Origin: Nereocystis luetkeana
Taxonomy: Eukaryota; Sar; Phaeophyceae; Laminariales; Laminariaceae
DNA length: 64,000 nt
Direction: 5' to 3'
Assembly: GCA_031213475.1 (NCBI GenBank)
Contig: JARUPZ010000007.1
Span: 2,315,457-2,379,456, forward strand
A program made the translations under genes and the position numbers. Under the pieces are notes generated by a model. That model was given only the letters and a program-made list of their open reading frames with translations. It did no database searches and was not told the DNA's origin. Positions 45,401-58,200 of the stretch are shown here, in pieces (position 1 is the stretch's first letter; the number at the start of each line of letters is the position of its first letter).

Positions 45401-48400
45401 GAGCCGTCGGTAGCAGACGGAGCCGGGGTCTCGGATTCCATCGACGTGTCGTCCGTTTCGACACCAGTCGCCATTCCCTCGGTCGGCGACGATGTCTCCA
45501 TGCCTCTCGAGCCGTCGGTAGTGGACGGAGCCGGGGTCTCGGACTTCATCGACGTGTCGTCCGTTTTGACACCAGTCGCCATTCCCTCAGTCGGCGACGA
45601 CGTCTCCATGCCTCTCGAGCCGTCGATAGCGGACGGAGCCGGGGTTTCGGACTTCATCGACGAGTCGTCCGTTTCGACACCAGTCGTCATTCCCTCGGTC
45701 GGCGACGACGTCTCCATGCCTCTCGAGCCGTCGGTAGCAGACGGAGCCGGGGTTTTGAATTCCGTCGGGGAGTCTGTTTCGGTGCTAGTCACCGTTCCGT
45801 CGGTAACGAGGGGCGAGGCAGTCCCGGTAACGGAAGTGGGCGACATCGTCCCGCCGAAGCCTCTCGTCGTGGCGTCTGTCGGTGCGGCGGACTCGAAGCT
45901 AGCAGAGGTAGGCGCCGACGTTTCGAAGCCCCTCGCCGTGCTTTCCGCGGGCGAGTTGGTCCCGAGGTGCTTGCCCGAGAACGCGGTCGGTGACGGGGTC
46001 GCGGATCCGCTGGATTTTTTCCTGCCCTCGGGGCAAGTGACGCACGAGCTGCAGCTTTCCGTTCCGCCGCACAGCTTGGAGCAGTCCATGGCGCACATGC
46101 GGCATCTACGCGGGGGCGGAGGCAGAGGTGGGGGGGGGGGCAGGGGGGGCGGGGGCCCGCGCGGGAGATGCAAAAATCAATAAAACTATTTGCTTTCCGA
46201 CAAATGTCCGGCTAAAACAATCGATCCCCCACGCAGCCGGTGGGAGGGAGCTATCCCAAAGATAATCAAACAAAAGGAGGAGCTGCGAGTACGTGTGCAC
46301 CAGGTATATTTTTATTTTGCAGTGCTGTCGCGAATATTTCGCTACCTCTTTATGGAGAAAGAAGAACGAAGATCGAACGCGGAAGCTATCTTCGAATTGC
46401 GTGGTGTTGTCGCGATTTATTAAATAGCCGCGTTCGGCAGAGAGCCAACGAGCGGGAGAAACTTTTACCTGGTAGGTGAGTAAGAGGCAGGTACCATTTA
46501 CTAGCTGTGTCCTGGAAATTCGAAATCGAGTCTGCGTTTCCGCTCTAAGCAAAATGACGCTTGTCCTGTCGCAACTTTACAACTCCTCAGGGACTGAGGA
46601 GGGGACATATGTCTCACGTGCCAAAAAACAAAAGGATGAGTTTCAGAGTTGGACATACGAAGCATGGCTAGATTTAGGCGTGATTAGATGTTTTTGTGGC
46701 CGAAATACAGCAAGGAGCTGCACGACCAAGATGCTGTACTCGTACCGCCGCGCGCTCGTGCCATTAATAAGCGGTTACTTTCACAAGAAAATGATTTCTG
46801 TTTTTTTTCGTGACCGCAATACCTGGGCTCCAAAATGATTACTACCGAGCTGTTACTGGAGGCGTTCCGGCAGCTTTGCGTACTTACCCATCGAGGCCGA
46901 AGATGTCGCACCATAGTCCCCCGGCTTGGCCGCTCAGGCATTCTTCCGCGCAGTACATGCCCATGTCCTGCGTGTTCCGTCAAGATGGGGTCGGGAAAGT
47001 CGCGCCAGGTGACGTCATCTCCTCGTTTAATAGCAATACACCAACCCGTACGCCACACCAATTATGATACTCTTCTTATGGGCCGACAATAATATAGCCG
47101 AAGCATTATTAATAATAGAAGTGCAAGTGGGGGCATGCAGATACCATCAGTCCCGTTGGTAGGTTCTCACGTGAAGCAGGGTCTGCCTTTTACTAATTTC
47201 AGTATACAAAACTCGGTTTTATGACGAGTACCAGTGTACGCAAACTAGGCCAACCCATCTCTCTCGTCCTCACGTTATTGTCCAAATGCTTTGTCATACA
47301 CAGGTTCTCACACCACGCGTGAGGACGGTGCACACGAGAACTACTGCAGGCCGACCCATGTCACGCTAATGTCGGGCCGCTACATCGTTCCTCACTGTAC
47401 ACCAAAGCTGCTACACAGTAAGCCAACCCATCTCTCTCGTCCTCACGGTAATGCCGAGACGCTTCATCAACATTGACCGGTTATCACGGCGAGCGAAAGC
47501 AGTGCACACACATATCTGCCCTCACGTTAATGCTGAGGGCGTCGACGTTAAGACGGCCGGCCTCTTTGTAGCACTGGCCGTTGCCCTTCGTGTCGGGGTC
47601 GCAGTAGAAGCGGATCTCGGCGAGGTTGTTGTCCTCGTCGGTACACACGTAAATCTGCCAAGACGGTACGCACGCACGGGGACGAGGGCAAGAGGTGGGG
47701 TCGAAGACCACCGTCGAAAGTAAATTAATCATATGACGCGAGACCGTTGCGCTAACTCCCTCACAGATACACCAACGTTTTAGGAACTAGTGTGAGGCAT
47801 TTTTTGTTTAGTTCATGTCGGGCGACGGGACGAACCGACAGTCTACCAGGAAATTTGAAGATTATCCGTATGGCCCAACGCGAGGATGACGCTCAGTCAA
47901 GGGCTCCCCGACCGAGTACCTTGGAAACCCGGGGAGGCACCACGGATGCCCCCTGACCGCCACAAAAACGTCATCGATCTGAGGGTTTCGGTCCGTTGTC
48001 TCTCCATGAGCGAAATGCTTCTGTTCTCGGCGCTGGATGCACATGACTCAGGCGTCGGCGAGTGCAGCCTAAAGGGGGCAATGTGTTTTATAGGACATAT
48101 TTTTATTTCTTTCATTACCCTGGTCGAGCGCGCTGCCCAACGACTTACGAATGGTAAGTCGGGAGCGTGTCCTCGGACTGGTACTGCTGTGCATCTACTT
48201 CTCTATTGTACCCGGTAATTTCCCCCCAATGCCCCCCCAGGCTTGCTACGTACACAAAAACGCTTTTTGACATGAATTCCAAAGCGCGGTTTATCTTACG
48301 ATGACAGCAACTCCGCAGCAGTAACGGACAAGCCAGCGGGTTCTGAGAAAACGCCCTAACAACACCCACGTCTATCGGGAGCGCAGTATCGAGCAAGGTC

Positions 48401-51400
48401 ACGAGAGAGATACACAATGCCCACCCCGTGACAGCGAGAACCGGTCAAACTAACGCATCCAAACAGCACAGTCCCGCAAGAAAAAAACCCACACACACAG
48501 GGAAAAAAAACGCTTATTCTGCACGCATTATTGGTCATACACTCTAAAATACGAGGACACACCTTTCTTGTGACGCTGCTGTACGGTGACATATAACAGA
48601 CTATGTACCGAAATTAAAAAAAAATGGTATTACGGGGGACCATAGTTAACAGGACCTATGGTACACATAAAAACCTATATGTTTAACCGTTTTTACTAAC
48701 AATATTTGGTCCTGTTAACTATGGCCCCCCGTAATAGCAGAAACATTGGATTGAAAATCCCCCCCATGTTTGGTAACGTAGCATGTACCAGATATGTGAC
48801 TGCGAGGGACGCTGATAGAGAATGCACCCAGCAACTCACGTCTAGGGAGGTGACGGACTCGAACCTATCGACAGCGGGTTCGAAGTCGGAAGCGTAGCTG
48901 TAGACGTCGCCGTAGTAGGAGTACGACAGCGCCTCGATGTCGAAGAGCTCATAAGAGTAGGACTCAGAGTCCCGCATCTCGATGTCCTCCATCTCGAAGC
49001 TCCAGCTGTTGGTCTCCTGCTCGTAGCTGTAGACGTAGGTCGGGTAGTACGCGAAAGAAAAAGACGCTGACCCCTCGCCGTCCTCTTCGCCGAAGCTGCC
49101 GAGCTCGTTGACGGGAGGAAGAGTGTTGAACCAGCCGTCAACGGCTCCGTCGCCTGCGGCTTGTGGCTGCGAGGTATTTTAAAGAAATAAAAAAACGAGA
49201 GAGAGTGGGGTGGGGAGGGCAGGAGCGTGTGGAGAGGGCGGGGCGAGAAGCATAATATTACCGGAATGACACTCGTGCTAAATGTACGATCGTTCGTGCC
49301 TTATATTTCTCACGGCTCAAAATACTAGAGTTCTGGTAGGGTGGTGGTCAATGTTCATCCACGAACCCAACCAGTAACCAGCGACGGACAGTGTGGTCAC
49401 AGCAGTATTTTGACCGGTCAACCTACTCGCGCGCACTTGGAAGACGCTCTTCGACTCGGGTGTTGTGCTCGTTGAAGTGAGATATTCAAGTTGAGGGACG
49501 TTTTTTAGTGCACTGCGAGTGACGCCTCGCTCTTATTCCAAGTACTACTGTAGTTTGTGCCCGAAACGTTGCAAGGGGATTGCTTTTATCAACAGCTGTA
49601 CGCTTGTAGAGTGCCATCAAGGGGACGGTATGCGATAGGGACACGGACTTGAGTAGAATGCCGGTCAACACAGCTGTATCGCGGTACGTAAGTATTTCAA
49701 TTTTGCCAATCAACATGCCTTGCGTAATCGTACGGTTCCAATGCCTTCCATATCCGTATAATTCGTTTCCGCTTTGTTTATTCGTGAAAAAAAAAGAGGA
49801 ATGTGCATGATAAGGTGGCAACGCTCACGAGGTTCAGCGTGGCTTATACTATCGACATGTCACTACAGTCAAGAAAACAAAGATGTACTGATATTCGTAG
49901 CCATCCTGTAAGTGCGTCTATATCTCCAAACGGTCTGGGACGAGAGAATTTTCGCACCTAACCGGGGGAACTCGAACAAAGACTAACGTAAACACCGGAT
50001 TAACTCGCATAAAAACAGATACGCGACTATGATAATGTTTTGATCAAATGCTCTCCCCCCGCCCCGTAACAGTGGTTCCGCTACTACTATCGACACACGC
50101 TGTACGAGCAACGAGCTCTTAGTAGTACTACTGTACGACGTAGGGAACCCGTATTCGCATCAAATATGCCTTACTAACCAGAGCAACAACATGGTTGTCC
50201 TCGTCGTCGTCCATGTCGTCGTCCAGGTAGGAGTACGTGTACGAGGAGATGTCCGGCCTCCCGCTGCCGTCCGGCACCGTGTCGCGAGATGGGGGGAGGT
50301 AGTGGATGTGGAGGTCCAGGTCCAGATACTTGTGGTCGTCCGTCGCGAGGTACTCGACCTTTTGGTGCACCCGTTCCGCGTTGGTGGTGTCGCGCGCGTG
50401 CCACGCCCACCCGTTTTTCATGTCCTGCACGGGCGGCACGCGGTGCGTACACGCCGCAATATGTACGAGACGTAACACAGCAGCATAGTCAGGGGGCAAA
50501 AGAACGAACGGGAGCCATTACGATTTTCATCGACTTGTTGTCAGGCCGCTCTGGACGGAAATGTAAGGATTGCTTACAATCCATATTATATTTAAACTGT
50601 CCATGGATGTGCTTTCGTACACTGTATTCGGATTGATACGAGTTTCCCACATTCCATCGGAGGTGTTGAGCGGACACTTTTATGTACATACCCGTACAAA
50701 ACGCCGATGTGTATTTAAATGTTTTCGCTTCGGGGTACAGTTGCCGTCAGCCCGAAACATTCGACGACCGCCTCGCGCGGAGACAGCAGTTGCCCGCGGG
50801 GGGGCGGGGGGGGGGGGGGGTGGGGTGGCTTACCCAGGTTGTCTGCACCATGACGATACCGGCTCCGTACTTGACCACGTCCTGAGGAGGTTGGAGGGAG
50901 AAGTCCGCCGCTGGACTCTCGTTGTCGACGACAACCACATCATTGTTCCAGGGGAACGTGTCCAGCAATACACCGCCGGACAGTTCCTGGCAGCACCAGC
51001 GGGGTACAGTAGGAGACACACGGGTGGGCTGTGTGCGTGCGGGCAAAATAAATCAGAATAGCAGCACTACGCTGCCTGTTCTTCAGAAGGAGGACGCGCA
51101 CAGACCACAAACCCAAAGGACGCGAGGCGGTGAGACCTCGATGCGGGGGGATAGCTTCGAATAGTTGAGTGTAACGTCATGTTCGAACCAAAAACCGGAG
51201 TACATACCCTTGTCCTGCCCTTTTCAGGTATATGCAATACTTGTAGGCGAACTAAAAGCTCGAACCCGTGTTCCTTCTTTCAGATTGCGGCGCACACACA
51301 GATGGTAGCTTCTCTTCGAGAGTGCGAGAGTTCTCGGCGTGCCGGTGGCGACGCTCATGCCGCTCGCGAAGGCGACGCTTTCCTCGTATTTATCTTCTTC

Positions 51401-51765
51401 ATGCAATGACATGTTGCTTCTTACGCACCAACGGTAGTCATGAACCGCGAGCTGCCCTAACGTACACACAAGAACAAAACCAAGACCTGCTCGTTACCTG
51501 CACTCGCTCGTACATACCCAGAGAGGCACTGTATCTTCCGCTACCCCCCCCCCCCCCCCAATGGAACCAAACCACGACCTACCTGGTTGCATTGCTCCGG
51601 CCTCTCGCCTTTCACACGGCCTGGCTTCTGGAACCATTGCGTGCACTCCTCTGAGAAGACCACGGTAAGCTGGCTCGCCTCTCTTGAACACGAAGGGAAC
51701 GCCGTTGAGAGGCTAGCTTGACCGACCACTACTGCCACGGAAGCAAGCCCCACCGCAGACTTCAT
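42474..51765 (-). CDS. secreted Cys-module and mucin-like repeat protein
   Basis: Minus-strand exons 51765-51583, 50986-50834, 50424-50179, 49166-48840, 47654-47526, 46967-46888, 46105-43945, 43317-43208 and 42555-42474 join in phase to about 1,156 aa with stop TAG. Residues 1-23 form a signal peptide (MKSAVGLASVAVVVG...STAFP). The next exons encode an acidic, Tyr-rich region (SYSYELFDIEALSYSYYG, YLDDDMDDDEDN), then a Cys-bearing exon (IYVCTDEDNN...FYCDPD). Exon 46105-43945 encodes a Ser/Thr/Pro-rich region with 36-aa tandem repeats, probably O-glycosylated. A Cys module (CAEEC..G..WCDIFG + CRMCAMDCSKLC) recurs as CEESC..GGFWCSAYG + CRFCAETCDNFC at the C-terminus. A cell-surface or wall role is inference. 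The AFP motif after the signal peptide leaves plastid routing possible. A further small exon, 51382-51296 (29 codons, phase 0), is plausible but optional. Family not recognised. Confidence 0.85.
44520..45770 (-). repeat. 108-bp coding minisatellite (36-aa repeat)
   Basis: About 11 near-identical 108-bp units plus degraded ones, encoding PTEGMATGVETDD, SMKSETPAPSA and DGSRGMETSS. All lengths are multiples of three. It lies in the large exon of the secreted-protein gene. Confidence 0.95.
48630..48734. mobile_element. MITE-1 copy 8 (cleanest copy)
   Basis: Near-perfect terminal repeats TTACGGGGGACC...GGCCCCCCGTAA between TA duplications. It lies 105 bp from an exon of the secreted-protein gene, in its intron. 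Confidence 0.93.
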
Positions 51766-52220
51766 GGCTTCAGTGATCTGCGACCTGTAACAGCCAGCAG
51801 TTCCTCGGTGGAAGTGGTTGCACCCCGGGCAAACTGGTGGCAGGGAGTTTGTCTGGTGCGGAGGAGCTAGTGCTGTGGTGTTTGGTTGTGTGGTGTGAGG
51901 TGTGGTGGGAGGAGGAGGGCAAGATGACGAATCGAGTAGTCGATGAAAAAAAACTGAACAATCTAAAATGCGGCGCAGTTGCTTTCGAAACTGTCATATT
52001 TGTTACGGTTGAGGTTTTTAGGTAGTTATCGACCCGCTCCCCGCTTGTTCCCGCTGGAATAACATTGAACTCCCCACGTTAATATTTCTTGTGGGGATGA
52101 TGATCCTGCTGCAGCAGAGCAAAGTTCGGTCTGCATCATAGAAGTACCCACAGCTACCACCTCAGGTCCTCGACAAGTGAACCCCCACATCCACGCCAAA
52201 CTCACTACACCCTCTCCAAT
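51766..52220. promoter_or_regulatory. bidirectional upstream region of secreted-protein and MPV17 genes
   Basis: 455 bp between the two start codons. It contains a GT-rich block (51850-51920). No clear TATA element is seen on either side. Confidence 0.55.
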
Positions 52221-55200
52221 ATGGTGCGCCCTTCGGCTCTTTCCGCGACCTTTGTGGCGCTTGCTTCGACCTCATGCTCGGCCTTTGTGGCACCCCGTGT
52301 GCTTCCTCGCGTGGCGCATTCTTCGACTAGCATGTCGATGAAGGCAGGAGGGAACTCGTCGCCCATCAGCAAGGCCGCCGGGATCGTGGGCAAGGTGAGC
52401 CACATGCGTGTCGTGCTGTGCCTGGTGCTGTCTTCCCTCGTGATACGCGACTTACACCCCCTCATAAGTGTGGGGCAGTCATTGGTCGTTTTCTCCATGA
52501 GTGATCAATATCCCCCGCTCGTGTCCACTTTTGAGTAGCTCCTGTAGTTGCAGTCTATGTACGTATCCTTGTTGGTGCAATGAGTGCTCCAAATAAGGGC
52601 CTTGTGCCATACTCGTCACACACGACTACTGCTGTAGTACGAGTAGCTGACACCAACTCATCAAAACCTCACGTACGATTAAATACTCGTAGTCCTTTTG
52701 CCCAGAGGCCCTTCGCCACTCGCCACTCTATCGCTGTCTGGCCCCGCTCTCGCCGCCGCTCCCGCCCTCCCGCCCTCACTTTCCCTCTTTCCACCCGATG
52801 CACGTACGGATATCGCACGTAATTCTTTCAAAGCGTCCAACTCGCATCTCGCAACATGAGACACGCGCCAAATCCCGGCCGTCTACGTACAGTACCTGGT
52901 ATTTAATAGTAACATGCAAGATAACACGCCCCCTATTAATAGCAAGAACTGCTTTTCTTTGCGAGGGGGAGGGCGTACAGGAAACGCCGAGCGATGTATG
53001 CGTCTAGGATGGAAACATCTCGTCGAGATAGATGTTTATGTTTCCGAATCCCATCGTCTTCGTTCGTTATAATGCCTCCCTCTTGTTCTGCGGAAACCCT
53101 TTTGTCTGAAATTCGTCACAGCAGCGATGTGGCTATCTTGCATGTACAGCGGCAGTACTTCGATGAGTGATGATTCCAGCCGGTATTATACATGTGTCAC
53201 CAGTACATACCAGTACCCAACACCGAGCCATGCTACACACTATTAATACTAATGATTATTAATAGTACCTGGTATTATTTACGGGGGGCGGTAGTTAACA
53301 GGACCAAATATTGTTAGTAAAAATGGTCAAACATATAGGTTTTTATGTGTACCACAGGTCCTGTTAACTATGGTCCCCCGTAACAATAGTACTGCTTGAA
53401 TGTATCCAGTTTTGAATACGATCCCTCCTTGCCTTGAACTGAAACTTCGCGTCTGAAACTTCAAATGGAAGCACTCCTTCGGTTCACCCTCCCCCCCCTC
53501 CGAATATAGGTTGGGCTGGCGTCGGTTGGCAGCGACACTATAACGGGGGACCGTATACCCTGGTAGTTAATAGGACCTATGGTGCACATAAAAACCTACA
53601 TATTCAACCATTTTTTACTAACAATATTTGGTTCTATTTACTATGGTCCCCCGTAATACTGTGTAAATCATGCCGCTCACTATTTGAGCTACGAGTAGAC
53701 AACCAGGGTATCGTTTTTTTTTTTTTTCGGGGCGGTCGGTCACAGGTGGTGGTCTATTAATAGTTGAACCGTTTGTGCGAGGTGAAGAGCCTTTACTCCG
53801 CACAAGGGGAATGCTCGTATCACGTACCAGGTACTGGTACCTGGTAGTGTCTCCATGGCGCTTCGCTCCGCGGGCGGCCTACGCCGCCCGCTACGCTCGC
53901 TCAGGAAGGAAAAGTACATCAAATTACTATGCGAAGCAGACAGAGGTCCATGATTGAATACAGTTTTTTTAATTATGATCGTAGTTGCAAACTGGCGACT
54001 TGATAATGCCAAGAGTCCCGCCGCCATGCTTCAGGAGAAAACAGCTCGGACGCCACATACGCTTCGCATCGCGGGCGGTTGCCGCACGTACGTAGATCCC
54101 CGAGGTAGGGTACTTAATTTGTTCTTTTGATATGCTATCTGTACGAAAAAAGAGAAAACACAGCACGGCACAGCAGCACCGCAAAAACAATGTAAAATGT
54201 AAACGAAAATTTAGGGGAGAAAAAAAAATCCCCGTGCCTCTCCTGCAATAATGTTTCTGCCTGATTGGAACACCTTGCACCGGCCAGGAAAGAAAAAAAA
54301 CGAACAGCAGAGCTTCTCTCTCAGCCTCGTACGCCGCCCGCCCCTCTCGGGACCACCTCGCCACCGATTCGGTCCGGGTAAATCTTTCCTCCCTCTCTGC
54401 CACAGTGAGCCCCGTCGCCCGCCTCGCGTTAAGCCCGGTGCTCCCCGTGGCCGTCGTTCGCCAGCTCGACAGTATTGGTACTCAGACTGGGAGCCCCCTC
54501 TTTCAACGTCAGCGTGGTTGCAAAAATAAGCACCGCTTGAACATCATCTTGCAAATTCGAACAACCCTTGTATCTCGTACATACTCTATCCAAAATCACA
54601 AATGGAGGCCAGACAGGGCCCGTTCATGCACCCCTCGTGTCTCGAGGCAGACGCGACGCCTAGGCACGAAAGCGGCGAGCACGCTCAGAGAGTGAGATCT
54701 ATGTAAGTGGTTCTATGGTAAGGCACCTTAGTGGCAGTTACATAGTACTCCCATTGCTGTCTCTGGAAGTGGCTTCACCGGAATTGAAATAAACTCATTG
54801 AAGCTGACATCAATTCGGTAAGGCGCCCTAGAGGCAGTTACATTGTACTCCCATTGCTGTATCTGGAAGCGACTACACCGGAATTTAATGAAACTCATTG
54901 AAGCAGTCATCAATATGCATGTCCGCCTCTCAATCGGTTCTTGGTAGGATGCAGCTCGCCGTTCATGCGACTCGCCGGACACCTCACGGCGCTCCGCGCT
55001 TGGTGCAAGCAATGTCTGCCTGCCTGGTCGGCGAAAAGGTCTGCGTATGGACGACTAAGGCCACGCATGAGATCGACTACATCTCTCCTATCGAGTACCC
55101 CCTACCCCCCCCCCCCCCCCCCCCCTCTACCTGTGTTGCTCTATCCCCAACAACGTTAATTCACTTTCTCTACAAAGATGAGTTTCGCCCCCCCCTGTGT

Positions 55201-58200
55201 TGCTCTACCCTCAAAAACATGCATTTATTTCCTCTGAAGATGAGTTTCGACGAAATCCTCGATCTCACAGCCGTTTTTTTTTTATTTTAAAAATATTTTT
55301 GCCACATATCCACACCTGGAAGCACCACCACTCCGTCTTTGTTGTACGGTATGCCGTAGCTGTACCGTGCGGTCTTCCGTATTGCCTCTTTACAAACTCC
55401 AGCCCCAGATATATTCCGGAAGTGCACCATCCTGCGATGGACTTTTTTGGTGCTCTCACAACAGTTACAGTCGGCAGAGCGGCAGCAGGTTTCGTGACCT
55501 TTTATGTGCCGCGACATCTATTACGGGGGGCCATAGTTAATAGGACCAAATATTGTCAGTGAAAATGGTTGAATATATAGGTTTTTATGTATACCATAGT
55601 TAATAGGACCAAATACTGTTAGTAAAAAATGTTAAATATATAGGTTTTCATGTATACCATGGGTCCTATTAACTATGGTCCCCCGCATTAGTAGTGTCGC
55701 CAAAGGTTGAAAATGTGGTTCCAGATCATTGGATTTGTTCTTTCTGGTACGGTGGCCAAGTTTTTTTTTTACTGCTGCGGCCATGAGCAGTACTCGCACC
55801 TCGTACGAATATTAAATGGAAACGAAGTCAACAATGTACGTGATGTTTTTTTTTTGTGTGTTCTTGGGGCCTTACTATTCAAAACAGCAGTGGTTTTGTT
55901 GTTCACTTTTCTTTGGTTTCGCAGGTACGTCTCAAGCCGATTGCGGCGTCGGTCACATTAATCCCGAATCGACCACGCTGGAACACCCTCCCTGCCTGTA
56001 TGCACGAGCACACGGTCAATCGTGGAGGCGTTTTCGTGAACGTTTTCCGCCGTGAACGCTGCCCTCAAAATCGCCTAAGATTGGCGGCGCGATTGCTGGA
56101 GCTCAGGTGTATAGCGGCGACGCCAAAAGCGTAGAACTGCGTGGCCGCGGTGCATCGAATTTCTCCGATTGTATCTACGATGGCACTACAAAGGCATAAC
56201 CAGCAACAGATGCAACAGATCAGACTGTGTCGTGTCTTGGATGAGCTCCTCTGGGCGTGGTGTGTCATTTGGAGACTTCGGTGAGAGGACGGCGCCAGTG
56301 AAAGAGCGCAGGGTGCTGAACGACCCAAAGGGATTTGTGAGGGGCTGGTTTTGACCAAGTCCGGGTTTCCATAATATTTGACTGTATCGGCACAACCTCT
56401 TTTTTGTGTTTTGTGTGGAAGCACAGGTACACTCACACAACACAGAAACATAGGTACCCCCCCCCTCCCCTGCCCCCCCCCCCGCTCCCTCCCGCCTCTA
56501 GGTTCTGTTTAGCCGGCCGGGAGGCATCAAGATGGGCAACAGCAACAACAACAACGGCAACGGAGGTATGATGGGCGGCGGGGGCAACTCCAACCCGAAC
56601 GGGCGGGGCGGCGCCTTCGACTCGGCCGACGAGGGCTCGAACGTGGACAAGCTGGCCATGCTGGGCGTCCTGGCCTCCGTAAAGGGCGGCGCGAGCGGCT
56701 TGTGGGACTCGTACAACGGATGCCTGGCGGAGAAGCCGATCCTTGTCAAGGTGAGGCTTGTGGCTTGTGGCATGTGGCCTTGCGGGCGGTGGCCTCGTTC
56801 GTGGTTTGTACCTGCGGCCTTTGTCTCGCTGGGGGATTTGGTTTGGGTCGTTCGTTGATTTGTTGGTTGTTTTGGTTGGAAAATTGGTTGTTTTGGTTAG
56901 GCTGCTGCTGCTGGTGTAGGCTGGCCAGATATGTTCCTATTACGTATGATTCGTGATCAGCTCGTGTGGTCGGAGATGGGGGATGGGGGGGAGGGGGACG
57001 GAGGCGTGTTGTCTGCATGGTCTTTCCTGCGTTGGGTCTGTATTATGTCGATCGCGCACAGCATCTCATAGCGGCAGGTTAGGTGGTAGATGGTCTATCT
57101 GATCTGTCTGCAGATAGATCACATATATCATGATGTGTTCGAGGTGTGGAAGCTTTTGTTTGGAGGAGGATAGTCATGATACACCGTGAATAATGAGCGC
57201 CCATTTTTTCCGCACAACACCCCCACACGATTTTATGGAAACCCCTTTCGTTGGGCTTTGCCGAATCAACTTTCGAAGTTGCTTGCAGAGGTATTTCCGC
57301 TCTTAGGAACCCGAATATTTTTGCTTTACGACCCCGCCTTCCTCGCTGACGGTGCTGCTGCTGTAGAGCATGCAGTAGAGTAGCTGGCGCTGAATAAAGG
57401 TTCGGTTAGACGAAACAAACGGCGTGAATTACTGCGATCTCCCACGCCGCAGACGCCGAAGGTATTAATGGCTGTCTGCATTGGCTGTTTGTATGCATGT
57501 AAACCGCCTAACAATATCATGCCGTACAAAATCCAAGTGTTCCTATGTTTCAAATATACCTGTTGCCTGGTACGTACGTACGTTTGAATTTTTATTGCTC
57601 CACAAGTATCCCAAACACCGGCTCCTTCTCCCCTCCCACACGTGGAGTGTCTTCCATAGACGAAGAGTTTACGTTACCACCCCCCCCCCCCCTCCCTCCC
57701 CCGCACGCCTCCGCCAAAAATCAGGCTTGCACTTCTTTTGTGGGATTCTCCATTGGAGACTTCCTGGCACAGAAGGGCACATCTAAGGACAAGTTCTCGT
57801 ACGAGCGCCTCGCCCGCATGGCTGCATTCGGGTTCTTGTTCCACGGGACGATCTCGCACTTTTTCTACAACGCGCTCGACAGCGCGCTCCCCGGAACCGC
57901 GGCGATGACCGTCCTCCAGAAGGCGCGTACCGCGAGTTTTGCTCGGGGTTTTTTTTCCTTCATGTTTGGTTGTTGGTTGTTTATGCCGGTACTCGTTTTT
58001 TTGCGTTGTGTTATGTGGTGTCTATGTCCCTGGGGCCAACACGCCTACAGATATAGTCGAAACCCCAACTTTTCTCGAGACCTGTCGTGTTCATACGTTT
58101 ATGCGTGTTGTACTGCAAGTACCTGTGCTAGAGAGTGCCACGGGGGGAAAGAAGGGAGATAAGGACAAGCAGCAGTTTTATGTAATGGTGTGCTTTCAAG

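Noticed and set aside
47920-48032. Possible exon in the secreted-protein gene (QKHFAHGETTD...WCLPGFP)
   Set aside because: Its length (113) breaks the phase-0 junction between the exons at 48840 and 47654, which join cleanly without it.
51284-51406. Plus-strand exon after cttctttcag (AAHTQMVASLRECESS)
   Set aside because: The minus frame has better codon bias and lies in a minus-strand gene. No plus partner exons exist between divergent genes.
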